A program made the translations under genes and the position numbers. Below, in pieces: positions 18,125-29,034 of a stretch of DNA of 29,931 bases. The notes under the pieces were generated by a model. The model did no database searches. It was not told the DNA's origin and was given only the letters and a program-made list of their open reading frames with translations. Numbering within the stretch: position 1 is the first letter of the stretch; the number at the start of each line of letters is the position of its first letter. Source of the stretch: Gracilaria domingensis (Eukaryota; Rhodophyta; Florideophyceae; Gracilariales; Gracilariaceae); assembly GCA_022539475.1 (NCBI GenBank), contig VCMS01000446.1:15960-45890 (forward strand). The letters are read 5' to 3'.

Positions 18125-20326
18125 ATGTCTCGGAAGCCCTCGGATGCGGAGCCTGCGATCACTCGCAGTCGTTCCCACAACGGTGGTGCTCCCGCCGATA
18201 GTCGACCTCCTTCGAGGATCCCGGTGCGCCCTGGATCGACCCTTGGCGTCAGGCCGTCCTCGAGGCTGTCCACCCAACCGGCACGCCGGACACTTCCGTT
18301 TTCCCCGTTGATTCCTCCTGCGGATGGTGCTACTCCGGAAGCTCCGCTCGTTTCTGGCACAGCTCCTGCTGTTCAGGCTACGTCCGCTGCCGCGGTGCAA
18401 CAACCCCGTCGGGAGAAGGTCAACAACACCCAGGGAATAACCCTGGAGGAGCAGGTCCGCATCTTGCGGGCTGCTCACAATTCTCTTTTGGGAGCTCATG
18501 ATTCCCTCATGGGAGAGTTTAGGTCCCTTCGCGATGAAGTGAGGGCTGCTCCTGTGAAGGATGTCGCAGAGGATCTCCGTATCCTACGGTTTGACGTCAA
18601 CACTGTGTTGGAATGTCTTGGAGGACCCGCTGCCTTCGTGGAAGGAGTTGAGACCCGATTCGATCGGATTCGAGAGCGTCTGGAGACGTTGGAAAAAGCT
18701 GCTATGGCAGGATTCAACACTCCGGCGGAGCCGGTTGCCGTGTCGCACCGCGACAAGCACACTGGTCGGGATAGGTCTCGCCGCAGGCGGAAGTTCAAGG
18801 AAGAAGACCAGGACTCGGACTCGTCGAGTACGTCGACTGACAACCCGGATGGCCCGGAAGGTTCCGACTCGTCGGACTCGTCCGAGGACGATCGTCGCGC
18901 TGGACACTATTTACGCTCAAAGCGGTCGTCGGCCTCCCATGCTGCCGTTCGAGCTCGTTCGAAAGGACGGAAACACTCCGGCTTTAAGGAGCTGAAGCGG
19001 ACAAACCCGATGTATCGGAAGTTATTGTCTTACCGGTACTACCGTTTGGAAGATTCCTCACTGGATCGTACACCCCGTGGAACGGGAAGAGTCAAAGATT
19101 GCATCAAGCGCATGCAACTCTCTCTTCGTAACCAGACCTTTTCTGGAGAAGACCCAGTGTTGGTGCTTGATTTTCTTGCCCGCTTCGTAGCGGAAGCCGA
19201 TATTCTCGGAATGAATGAAGGCCAAGCGTACATCGCGTTACCGTATTTCTTACCTAGTGTGGCCGAGGACCAGTACAACTCCATGCGGAGCTCTTCACGG
19301 GCCTCTGAGGAGGTAGTTACCTGCTGGCCCGAAGCAGTTCAATACCTGCTGAGGTCATACGCCACCAATGAAGCTATTGGGAATGCCATACTCGCTTTGC
19401 GAGATACTCGTCAGCGTCAGGGAGAGACCGAGACCGATTACTCGGTACGCCTGAACAAGGCTTTCCACCGCAGTGGGAATGTCTACCCCGTCGGGGAACG
19501 CTGCACGATGTTCGTGGATGGGCTGGATCCTGCTATCAAGACCTTAGTCGCCCGCTACCGCGAGGATAAGCGAAAGGTTACCTACATCGAGTTGGTCCAA
19601 TACGCTCGAGCGGAAGGTGATGCACTACGTGCACGAGGCCTTAGTACTAGGATCAGGTCCGCCAAGGCGTTGATGATGGAGAACAAATCCCCATCCTTGT
19701 CGCTGATAGCGAATGAGGCCTCCCAACGGGAGTATAATAACGTACAGCTTGCCCATGATGGGTTGGGTTCCATTCCAACGACCGAACTACCGTCGACAAC
19801 GGACGTTTCTTTCGACACGGCCCAAGACGGCACCCTGCTTTACGCAGATGCCAACCGTGTTCACGGACCTCGAATTCCGTACTCGAACGGAGCAACCCGT
19901 TTTCAACGGCCAGGATGGAAGGACACCCGACCTCGGGTAGGGTTCACCGATGCTCGGAATGCGGCCCCGCGTACGGGTGGTAGATTGGCAATCTGTCACC
20001 TCTGCTACACGCATGGTCACATCTCGCCCCAGTGTGTACTCTCCATGAGAGATATGGCCAAAGTTACGGTGAACTACGAGGCCCTCACTTCTGAGGAGAA
20101 GCAATCCGTCCCAATGACGTCGTATCTGCGTGCCAAGACGGACTTTTCACATGCCGTCACGACAGCTCCGCCACAACGGAATGTCCCCGCACAGCCGGTA
20201 CGCCCCGCTCCGCAGGTTGTTGCCGATCAAAACACCGCTCATGCGGGACCCCACGGCCAACGGGCCCATGCACTCGTTGCCGAGGAACCTGAGCAGCCGC
20301 CGCAGGCGGAAGCCCAGGGAAACTAA
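18125..20326 (+). CDS. gag: Retrotransposon Gag, intact (733 residues)
   Basis: Gag forms the virus-like particle and binds the element RNA. I start at ATG 18125, since the upstream in-frame codon 18116 is TTG. Residues 1-110 are Pro/Arg/Ser-rich, a helical region follows, and 229-256 is an acidic Ser-Asp run. The capsid-like retrotransposon Gag domain spans about 337-505, with the pattern from FSGEDPVLVLDFLARF through LRDTRQRQGETETDY to FVDGLDPAIKTL. A zinc knuckle of the CCHC type (C-x2-C-x4-H-x4-C) lies at 624-637. The frame is free of stops for 733 codons, which contrasts with the decay elsewhere in the element. The ORF ends with TAA at 20324, before the protease. Confidence 0.93.
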   Translation: MSRKPSDAEPAITRSRSHNGGAPADSRPPSRIPVRPGSTLGVRPSSRLSTQPARRTLPFSPLIPPADGATPEAPLVSGTAPAVQATSAAAVQQPRREKVNNTQGITLEEQVRILRAAHNSLLGAHDSLMGEFRSLRDEVRAAPVKDVAEDLRILRFDVNTVLECLGGPAAFVEGVETRFDRIRERLETLEKAAMAGFNTPAEPVAVSHRDKHTGRDRSRRRRKFKEEDQDSDSSSTSTDNPDGPEGSDSSDSSEDDRRAGHYLRSKRSSASHAAVRARSKGRKHSGFKELKRTNPMYRKLLSYRYYRLEDSSLDRTPRGTGRVKDCIKRMQLSLRNQTFSGEDPVLVLDFLARFVAEADILGMNEGQAYIALPYFLPSVAEDQYNSMRSSSRASEEVVTCWPEAVQYLLRSYATNEAIGNAILALRDTRQRQGETETDYSVRLNKAFHRSGNVYPVGERCTMFVDGLDPAIKTLVARYREDKRKVTYIELVQYARAEGDALRARGLSTRIRSAKALMMENKSPSLSLIANEASQREYNNVQLAHDGLGSIPTTELPSTTDVSFDTAQDGTLLYADANRVHGPRIPYSNGATRFQRPGWKDTRPRVGFTDARNAAPRTGGRLAICHLCYTHGHISPQCVLSMRDMAKVTVNYEALTSEEKQSVPMTSYLRAKTDFSHAVTTAPPQRNVPAQPVRPAPQVVADQNTAHAGPHGQRAHALVAEEPEQPPQAEAQGN

Positions 20327-20602
20327 ACGAGGGAGTCTCCCTTTCGGGAGAGACGTCCTCAGGATCGAGGCTGTTGACGTCCGAGGTGTCACCGTCTCGC
20401 TCGCCGGTGAAAATCCTTTCGAGGAGAGACGCTGCTGACGCGGATTCGGAACACCTTGGTGTTTTGCGTCGACCGTGGATACGGGTGAAGAATAACCGGG
20501 TCTCGGATAGAATCGTGGTGATGGCCAAGCGTAACTATAAGGTATACGCTGACCTTGGCCCTGACCCCCAGTTTATGGTGCGTGCGTTACCTGACTGTAT
20601 TA
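20327..20602 (+). pseudogene. Shifted gag-pol junction
   Basis: Coding-like sequence steps through all three frames. Gag ends in one frame. The next frame stays open to 20438 (RDVLRIEAVDVRGVTVS...). A further frame then reads DADSEHLGVLRRPWIRVKNN... to about 20590. The original frame resumes with the protease. Each step is +1. There is no ATG at the start of the pol ORF, and its first in-frame initiator-like codon is TTG at 20555. Two or three small indels explain this best. Programmed +1 shifting at the first step is possible but unsupported. Confidence 0.7.
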
Positions 20603-23600
20603 GACACAGGTGCAGGTCCAAACTTCATCGTTGAATCGCCCCTAATACCGCCATTGCGGGCTCGTATGCGCAGCGGAACCTTGCCGGACGTCGCAGATGC
20701 GAACAACAACCCGTTATCAACGGTGGAAACAATCGGCTTAGTCGTGCGTTTGGGAACATATGTGGTGAAGGTCGACTTCATCGTGTGCCGGTCATTAGCT
20801 GCCCCAATCATCTTGGGTTGTGACTATTGCGACAGGTTTGTCGATTCGATAAGACCCCGCCTCAGGCGTGTGGAACTTGAGGACGGTTCATCCGTCCCTA
20901 TTGTTCGTCGTCCGCTAAAGCGTGCGTCGAAGAAACATGTTCCTCTGCCTGCTGCGCAGGAATCTCAGCCAGCTTCACGTGAGTCCACCAAGCTTCGCGT
21001 CGCTGCGTCGATCGCAGTCCCGCCGGAGTCCCAAGTAATGGTGTCAGTTAATTCCCGCCAACACGGTCTCCGGGTTATTCAACCTCTTCCCTCGTTGTAC
21101 GAGAAATACCAACTCGCTGTCGCGAATGGTGTTGTGCAAGTCACACCGGATACTCCGTTTCGGATACTTGTTGCCAACCTTGGCAGTACCCCCCAGTATC
21201 TGGTAAAGAACCAAGTCATTGGGTCTGTGACGCCGCACCCGCTCGCGATGCTCCCAACGAAGATGACGGCTGCCGATGTCCTCGGATTAGTTACCTCCGA
21301 AAAGGACGACACCCCATCTAAGGAGGGGGAGGAAGCGGTTGTTTTCGCGGGTACAACTACCGTTGCAACGGAGAAGTTACCGGCTGACTCGGAAGCCAAC
21401 CCTGTGTCAGGGACAGAAGAGCGCAAGCCCACGAGCTACGACAAGGTTGACCCCTTGAAGGCGCTCGAGGAACTTGATCTCGGTCATGTACCGGAGTCGC
21501 ACCGTGAACGTCTGCGAGACATGTTACGGGAGTTTACCACAATGTGGGATGGCTCTCTTGGAGAGATAAATGCAACGGAACACCGTATCGATTTGCTGCC
21601 GAATACGCGCCCGATAGCGCAACCCCCTTACAGGGCAGGACCGAAGGCTCGGGAAGAAGAACAGTTCCAAGTGGATAAGATGCTCCGCGCAGGCGTGATT
21701 GAAAATGCCCAGTCGCCATGGGCATCCCCAGTTGTACTGACACTCAAAGCCGACGGAACCTGGAGGTTCTGTGTGGACTACCGCCGGCTTAATGCCGTGA
21801 CGATCAGAGATACGTACCCCATCCCTCGTATGGACGATTGCATCGATTCGCTCGGCAACGCTACCGTGTTCACGGCATTGGACGCCAATTGGGGATACTG
21901 GCAAGTTCCCGTTAGGGAGCAAGACCGCGATAAGACCGCGTTCGTTTGCCACTCGGGCAGTTACCGCTTCAAGCGGATGCCTTTCGGCTTAACAAACCCC
22001 CCCGCTACCTTCCAGCGTGCAATCGACATCTTGTTGAACCGCTTCAAGTGGCGGACTTGTCTCGTCTACCTTGACGATATTATCGTGTTCTCCAGTAACC
22101 TGGACGACCATCTCGCCCATGTCAGGGACGTGATGACCACTCTGCGCAATGCAGGTATAACCCTCAAGCTGAGGAAGTGTGAATTCTTCACCGATACTGT
22201 CAAGTATCTTGGACACATCATCCGTCCAGGACGGTTGATGATCGAGGAGGCTCGCGTCAAATCACTCGCCAAGGCGAAGACACCGCGGACTCAAACGGAA
22301 TTACGCTCCTTCTTAGGGCTGGTCAACGTCTACAGACGGTTCGTGCCGAACTTTTCGGACATTGCGGCTCCCTTAAACGCACTCTTGCGAAAAGGTCAGC
22401 CACCAAAACTGAACCCGTGCACGCCCCCACAAGCGGAAGCATTTAACTCCTTAAAGGAGGCTGTCACATCAGCACCGATCTTATCGTTACCACAACCCGG
22501 CCTGTCGTTCTCTGTGGACACGGACTCAAGCGACCACCAAGTGGGATGCGCATTGTTCCAAACCACTCCTGAAGGAGAACGAAAGCCAATTGGTTATTGG
22601 TCACGTTCGCTGAACGTTCACGAACGGAACTACTCCGTTTCGGAGAAAGAGTGTCTCGCAGTTGTTTGGGCACTTTCTACTCTCCGCCCCTATCTCTTGG
22701 GTGTGCACTTTACCGTGTACACGTATCATTCCTCGTTGAGGTGGTTGATGAATATTTGCGATCCATCAGGCCGCCTCATGCGGTGGAGACTCCGCCTTGC
22801 GGAATTCGACTTCGAGGTGGTATACAAGAAGGGGACCCTGAACACTCAGGCGGACGCGTTGTCACGCTTACCCACTGATGTGGAGACTGTTGTTGCCGAA
22901 GACGAGGAAATACCTTGCTTCGTCGTTGACGGCAATAACCCGGAACCCCCGGAATGGCAGTTTGACAACTGGCCAGAAGACTGGGACGATATGGACGCTG
23001 ACATTGAAGAACTGCTGGCTGCAGGCGAAAATGAGGCTGCAAAGCCCCTACCGGGGAATTTTGTCCCGGTAGCACCGGAAGAGATGATCCGAGAGCAACA
23101 TGGAGACCCGTTTTGCATCAGGGTCCGTGCCCGACTTAACGGTGGTGATACCCTCCCATTCGAGGCTAACGACATCGGCTAACTCGTGAGGACAGTCGAG
23201 TCACACCCACAAGTTGTGGTACCACACTCGTTGCAAACGAGGATCCTACACCTTTCGCATTACGCAAAGCTAGGCGGCCACGCAGGTGGAAGGAAACTGT
23301 ACCTCACTTTGAGGAAAGACTTCTACTGGCCCGCCATGGCGGTGGATTGTTACGCTAAGGTGCGGTTCTGCACCGAGTGCGCGAAGAATCGCGTGAAACT
23401 CCGAAAGCATTCGAAAAAAGTGAAACTATTCCCTGTCAGGGCGCCGCTTGAATTTGTGGCAATCGATATCCTCGGACCATTGCTTACCACTCGGAGAGGT
23501 AACAAATTTCTTCTCGTTATCACCGATCTGTTCTCGAAACTGGTTCGGACAGTACCTCTCAAGAGGATTACCTCATTCACAGTCGCGAAGGCATTTGCCA

Positions 23601-24460
23601 CGCACTGGATCTTTGTGTACGGCCCTCCTGTGGAGTTATTATCCGATAACGGAAAGCAGTTCGCATCCCGGTTCTTCCAGGATGTTTGCCGCATCATGGA
23701 CGTGAAAAATCTTTTCACAACCACTTACCATCCCCAGTGTAATGGGCAGGTTGAACGGTATAACCGTACGATGCTGGCATCTCTCCGTTCTTACGTTGCT
23801 GACCACCCAAAAACATGGGACTTATACACTGACGCGTTAACCTTTGCGTATAACACGCAGGTGCACAGGACTACTGGTGTTTCCCCATTCGAACTGGTCT
23901 TGTCAAGGACACCTCCGCCTGTGGCGTTAGAATCACAAGCTACCTTGGGCAATTTCCCATCCGTGGGTGATTACCGCCAAAAATGGAAGGCGTCGCTAAC
24001 GAAGTTAGTCCCCGCTGCCCGGAAGTCCATGGCAAAAGCCCAAGCCGCTTACAAGCGTGATTTTGACGCTCGCTTGCGAGGAAGAACCCCTGAACCACTT
24101 ACTGTGGGTCACCGTGTCTTCGTACGGAAGGAACACTACAACCCTGAAAGGGATAAACGCCATAAGCTCTCGCCCGTGGCGGATGGACCCTTCCAGGTAA
24201 TCTCGGTTACACCAGACACTGTGGTGGTACAAGTCGCTGACGCGCAGGAGCGGATCTCCCGCGACCGTGTGGTACTGGCCCCCCCACCCTCGTCTGAGGT
24301 TACTCCGTCTCATACGGAACCCGTGTCTACGGACTCAACAACACCGGTACAACCGGAAACAAATGTGGTGTCAAGACCTTCAGTCTTGCCCCACCCCAAC
24401 AGAGGCCTTACAGACCTCCCGGTGGAGTCGGATCACCCGATTGCGTCGGGAAAACAATAG
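20555..24460 (+). pseudogene. pol: Pol polyprotein: protease, RT, RNase H, integrase, broken by TAA
   Basis: This part of the polyprotein would process Gag-Pol, copy the RNA and insert the DNA. The protease site is DTGA at 20603. RT (about 21630-22200) has RFCVDYRRLN, the motif-A Asp in FTALD, FGLTNPPATF and YLDD at 22067. RNase H (about 22500-22860) keeps TDSSD, the Glu in SEKECLAVVWAL and the Asp in NTQADALSR. The conserved T-D-H, however, is T-Y-H, with Tyr at 22724-22726, so one catalytic Asp is missing. TAA at 23180-23182 interrupts the same frame. Integrase follows, with an HHCC zinc site (about 23250-23390) and a D-D-35-E core at 23465, 23645 and 23753. A GPY/F-like module ending KLSPVADGPFQV comes last. 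The ORF ends at 24460 without a chromodomain. Confidence 0.92.
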
Positions 24461-27400
24461 CCACACTGGCACCCCCGTTTCGACCCCATCGTTGGGTTCG
24501 CTAACCCGCGATGCGGGACGCTCTGCCACTCCCCACGCCGCTCCATCTAAGGAGGGGGAGGAGGATATTCGCTCTGCTGAGGATTCAATTCCGACGTCGC
24601 GTCGTGAGAACAACCGTGCAGCACGGACTGGTCCGACATCTCGGATGTTCCGGTCAGTGAAGGGACCACGCGCTCGCAACGATCGCAACATACACCCGTC
24701 CACGAGAAGTCTACACCGTCGCCGGTTGAAGGCACTCACGCAGAAGCGGCAACATTGAATCACAAGAAACTCGTGGTTTACCAGCCGCGCTGGGTCAAAC
24801 GAGTCGAATGATGTCGCCGGCATAAAGCCGACGTCGTCGGAACGAAGCCCACTGGGAAAGCGCAGCGACACCGAAACCCACCGCGCAACGCGATGCAGAA
24901 GGCCAGGAACCCTGGGAAATACTGCGGAGCAGCCTCGAGCAGGAAAAAAGGAACCCCAAGTGCCTCGGTATACACTGACACCACCTTGGTGGAATGCCGG
25001 ACGCTCCGGGGAGAGTTCACGTCAGGACGGTACGAAATCACAAGTGCTGGGTATAAAATATCGGCGCAGGCGCAGCCGCGCGTCGAGATCGCGAGATCGA
25101 ACGCCGCCGGCGGTGTCAAAAGCCCCGGTAACCCGGACGTAGCCGGTTCAGAACGGGAATCAAAAGTTGGAAAAATTGGAAATTCAACCGCGCAGCCGTT
25201 GAGCGACACCTGTAACAGGGAGGCGGTTCTCCCAAGGGAGCGTGGAAACCAACCGTTGGAGCAGTCACGTGCACGCACGGTGGTCGAGCCCCGTGAGGAG
25301 GCATCTCCCGCGTCAAGCGGAAACGGCGATCAGCAAGTTGCTGCGGCACCGACTGAACCGTCACGACGGAAGGATCCACGCAACTTGCGGTACGACGGCA
25401 AGGCGTCGGCCAGCTCATCTAGCGTCACCACCCCTCAAAAGGGAATTGCCACCGCCGACGATATGCAGGCAGAAATGCCGCGCCATGGAAGCGAGGCGCA
25501 CCACGGATGTCGGGTATGAGCGCTCCCAAGAGTGAAGCAATCGCCAGATTACAAGGCCGCGCGGGAAGTTCCACTTGGAATTATCGCACCCCCACAAGTT
25601 TCTGACACAAGGAGATCTGACTAACACGGGCCAAGACCGGCAAGTGTACGTTCGAAGGATACGTCTGATCGGCCACATTGTCTTCGGTGCATACCTGGAA
25701 CCCAGGAGGGCATCTTGTCTATACGCGCGTCCTTGTTCGGTTAGGACCCATTGGGAATACTCTTGAGCCAATCAAACCTTGCCTCCTCGAAGATCATTTA
25801 TTATCACCGTTTAAACACGTGGTACTCCGCAGCTCGACGCTGGCATCAGAGCCCAAGCTGAAAGGTTGCGCTGAGAAAGGAGGACATCATATCGTTGGCG
25901 ACACACCACGTCATGGGACGGGATTGGCCATCACACCCTTGTGGTGGATGATGCTCGCCGTATGGCACGGTCTTGACCGGCTCGCGCGCCGAACACCGCT
26001 ATTCGAAAGAAGACTCATCCTGAGCGATTTTTCATCGCTGTAGTGCACCCACGCCACGCAAGTGGGTATGGTTTTCCCCTCAGAAGGGTGCGCGTTTTCG
26101 GGCGTACCGCAAGCCAAAACCGGCTATGCCGGGAGGAACAAAAGGACACCGTCCGAGACGGGTAAGAAGAAAGGATACTCTTTATCTCAAGCTACACCTA
26201 CTGTATTCAATATACACCCAAGCTATGGGGACGGAAGAGACGACGCTCTGGCTGTAACCACCCGCCCTACGTCGGGAGTTGACACCGCCAAGGGCTGTTT
26301 GAGCCAGGACTCGGCATTGCGGCGAACAATCGCGGAGGCCACGGATTCTCGCCCCAGCACCCGCGCCCGGAGGAAACGAGCATGGAAGCTACCTTGTCCA
26401 TCCCGGCCAGGCGCGCGATATCTGCCTCGAGGCCGCATAACGGATGCGACCGGGCAGCGGTCTAGCAGCGACTCCGGGCCGACGGGACCGTGCCTCGGCG
26501 ATGCCGCTAGCATGTCCTTCCGCCGGAGGTTGGCGTCTCGGCCTCGCGCCCCATCGTCAACACCCGTATTATATTCGGGAATCGTCTAATCATTGGGGCA
26601 ACCCTCAGGTTAATCTCGGTACGTAAGCAGTCCGATGTCTAACGAACCACAGTCGGGTGATTCGCCGGCAGACGCGCCGGGCGCGAACGGGCTCAGCCGC
26701 TTCCTCAGCGGAGATCTCCCGTAGATCCCACGGGATCGCAAGAACATAGTCGCCCGGCCAAGGCGGTTATTTCTTCCCAATACCTGGGCCGAAGCCACCG
26801 TAGTGCGGGTGCAGTCGAGTCCGCTCGCTCTGCTTGCGAGAGGGACTTCCTCCAGTCACGCCGCTCATATAGTCCAGCAAACCGGGGACTCTCCGTTTGG
26901 TTTCGCACGACCCGAGGGGCGACTGCACAGATCCAATCCCGGAATGAACGCTCCGCACGGCGTAAGGTTGATCATGAACCACAGTCCTGTACTGTCGACG
27001 CCTCGTGAGGAATCACAGCCTGCCGGTGCGAACTGTATATTCCGGTGACGACGGACCGACTCACAACCCGGTTACGGGATTTGAGTCAAAGATCAGGACC
27101 TAAGTAGTGTGACACCGGCTGGCGAACTACATAGCACCCCCGGCGCCTCCAGTCATATCCACACACTCTGGGGGTGGCTACATACCACCCTTGCCGGTCG
27201 CGGAGCGATGTGCTGGATTTCCACGTTCTGGTAGCGGGACAAAACCCCATGTTCGGGTACCTGAAGCGCGCCGTGTCAAACGGTGAATTTCTGAAGGAAT
27301 TCGACGCGAACGGCGGGCAGAGATCAAAACTCTGCCCGAATAATCGGTCGCTGCACAGATAAGCTTCTATGCCGCTGCTACGGGAATCCCGCGCCAACCG

Positions 27401-28239
27401 AAGGTCCCACGCCGCGAGTCCGTCGCCAGAAGTGGAATCTCCCCTGCGAGTGCGGTTAGCTCAACGTCGATTGAGACCCGGAGAATCGGAAACTCGAACT
27501 GAGCCGATTTGCCGCTTTGATAAGCCACCTGGCCACGAACCGCAGCCATGAGCTTCAAGCCCGGGGACTCCCGTTTATCCCGCGACATAGGTCGCAAGTC
27601 ATGGCCAACGGCAACTGCGCAATCCACAAATGAGTCAGATGGCACGCAGGTCCCTCTCAGTAAGCGGTGTTCTCGCCATCGGCGTACTCAGCGATTGAGG
27701 TTCTCTCAACACCGCTGTCATGTGAAACCACGGCGCGAGCCGAGGCGTCTAGCGTGACCCCTGGTGTTTCGCCGGATTGAGCCCCACAGCAGGGAGTTGT
27801 ACGGCAGGCCAGAGCACGCCAGCTGGAACCCTCCGAAGGAACCCGCGTTAGCGCCTGTTGCGCGGAAAGACCAGACCGTGTGGGACGCAGAACAGCGGCG
27901 CTGGTGGGATTTCGGCTGGTCAGTTTCTGGGCCCCCCCCCTCTTGCGGGGGTAGGCGGTTGAAAACGGTCGGACCGGTGAAATCCCCGGAGGGAACGAGT
28001 TTTGAGAGTTGGTGGCGGCAAGCCCACTCCATCGTGAGAGCATTACCCGGCGGTCGAAGGGTTGATTTAGAGCGCTGTGAGGCGTTGGTTTCACTCGAGA
28101 GGAGGTTCGTCACTGCACGCAAGTAGTGAGGTGTGGAGTGAGTGGGCGAGAGTTTGTTGCACCGGCGAGTCCGGAACGGCGTTGATTTTATGCCCATCGC
28201 TGCACGCCAACCTCGTTCCGAGGAGCGTCCTGGCCGCCT
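24461..28239 (+). other. Long post-pol region of the element, decayed, no intact gene
   Basis: This is 3.8 kb between integrase and the polypurine tract. The first part (24461-25520) continues hydrophilic Ser/Arg/Pro-rich coding in shifting frames, including the PSKEGEEDIRSAED block also found in the 10219-11980 fragment. A 208-codon ORF runs from 24893 to 25519 without a recognisable domain. A chromodomain remnant lies near 25.7 kb. From about 25.8 to 28.2 kb the DNA is GC-rich, with ORFs on both strands of similar length (for example 26062-26589 and 27764-28126 plus, 27718-28197 minus) and no motif I can name. A C9 run lies near 27932. I see no envelope-like gene. Confidence 0.6.
25690..25810 (+). 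pseudogene. Degraded chromodomain
   Basis: In one frame the stretch reads YTRVLVRLGPIGNTLEPI, which follows the chromodomain pattern of L-V-R-W-x-G ... N-T-W-E-P with both Trp residues replaced by Leu. In another frame it gives LPPRRSFIITV, like the LPRS..VQYH end of the chromodomain at 11795-11937. At least one frameshift is needed. Its position after integrase fits a chromovirus that would target chromatin marks. Confidence 0.4.
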
Positions 28240-28251
28240 AAGGAGGAAAGA
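28240..28251 (+). other. Polypurine tract
   Basis: AAGGAGGAAAGA directly abuts the 3' LTR. It is the expected primer for plus-strand DNA synthesis. Confidence 0.85.
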
Positions 28252-29029
28252 TGTAGTGCCAACGCCCTCGATTGGAGGTATTTACTTGTTGAGGGACTAT
28301 TCATAACTTCTCGCTGACGCGGTGAAGCTGTGGGCCGGGGAATATAATGACTGCTAGCCATCACGGAAGAGGATAGGACAGTTTGGGACCACGCGTGTGG
28401 GAGTCAGGAGAGGATTGGCCCACTACACGTGCGAGAATTCGCCAAATACTTGTTGACATGTATTAGTTAATTATTCATTAATTTTAGCCGACAGTACTTG
28501 CGCTCGCGGCGTCGCCGCCGTCCCCCCAGTAAAGTTTCCCCACCAGCGGTGATCCTACTGACCGGTCTTGCTCTAAATCTCTCAACGCCATCGGACTCGG
28601 TGCTCGCTCCTAATCGGAAAGACTTCCGCGTTGACAGGGATTGTTTATCCACCCTGCGTGTCTCTCAAAGGAACCCAACTGTAGGGAAGTTTTTACCGCT
28701 CATTTGTCGCGTTCGCCTTTAAAGGAGGTCCCCGGCATACGTCTTTATCTTTGTCACCGTCGTCGCGACCCACCTCGTGGTGGTCATCGCTCTCTTTCCT
28801 TTACCTTTCTTTCCTCAACCCTCTTCCGATGGATTGAACCCACGTTCGTGGTACTCCCTCTACGCTTCCACCTTTCTATTCCAAACCTTTCTCATGTCAC
28901 CAGTCGTGACGGTTTGGCTTCGTCTTACACCCTCCTTTTTGCATTCCAGAGGGCTCTGTTCAGCTTGAAACCCTCGATAGAGGAAGATCCCCAGTCTTCG
29001 TGTGTCTTCTTCCGCTTGCGTTGCCCTAC
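28252..29029 (+). repeat. 3' LTR (about 778 bp)
   Basis: It begins TGTAGTGCCAACGCC and ends near TTGCCCTAC. The expected final CA is damaged. It is collinear with the 5' LTR, including the TATA-like zone (about 28460-28485), the ACTGACCGGTCTTG block and the pyrimidine tract. By eye roughly four bases in five agree, and many differences are one-base gaps. Confidence 0.9.
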
Positions 29030-29034
29030 GATTA
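29030..29034 (+). repeat. Right target-site duplication (imperfect)
   Basis: GATTA pairs with GATTT before the 5' LTR, assuming that the last base of the 3' LTR has been lost. Confidence 0.45.

Larger units (their letters stand above)
17235..29029 (+). mobile_element. Ty3/gypsy chromovirus-type LTR retrotransposon, about 11.8 kb, decayed
   Basis: All parts of a plus-strand element are present in order: 5' LTR, primer site, gag, protease, RT, RNase H, integrase, a long post-pol region with a chromodomain remnant, polypurine tract and 3' LTR. Near-matching target copies flank it, so it is probably one insertion. The protease-RT-RNase H-integrase order identifies Ty3/gypsy, and the remnant chromodomain suggests a chromovirus. 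Damage includes shifts at the gag-pol junction, a TAA before integrase, loss of one RNase H catalytic Asp, and many shifts after pol. It is probably not autonomous. At 11.8 kb it is long for the group because of the 3.8-kb post-pol stretch. Confidence 0.93.

Noticed and set aside
17893..18499. Two 155-codon minus-strand ORFs over the 5' LTR and gag start
   Set aside because: They are antisense to gag, cross the LTR boundary and show no domain.
24380..25278. Minus-strand ORFs of 163 and 166 codons in the post-pol region
   Set aside because: They are antisense to coding-like plus-strand sequence and have no recognisable motif.
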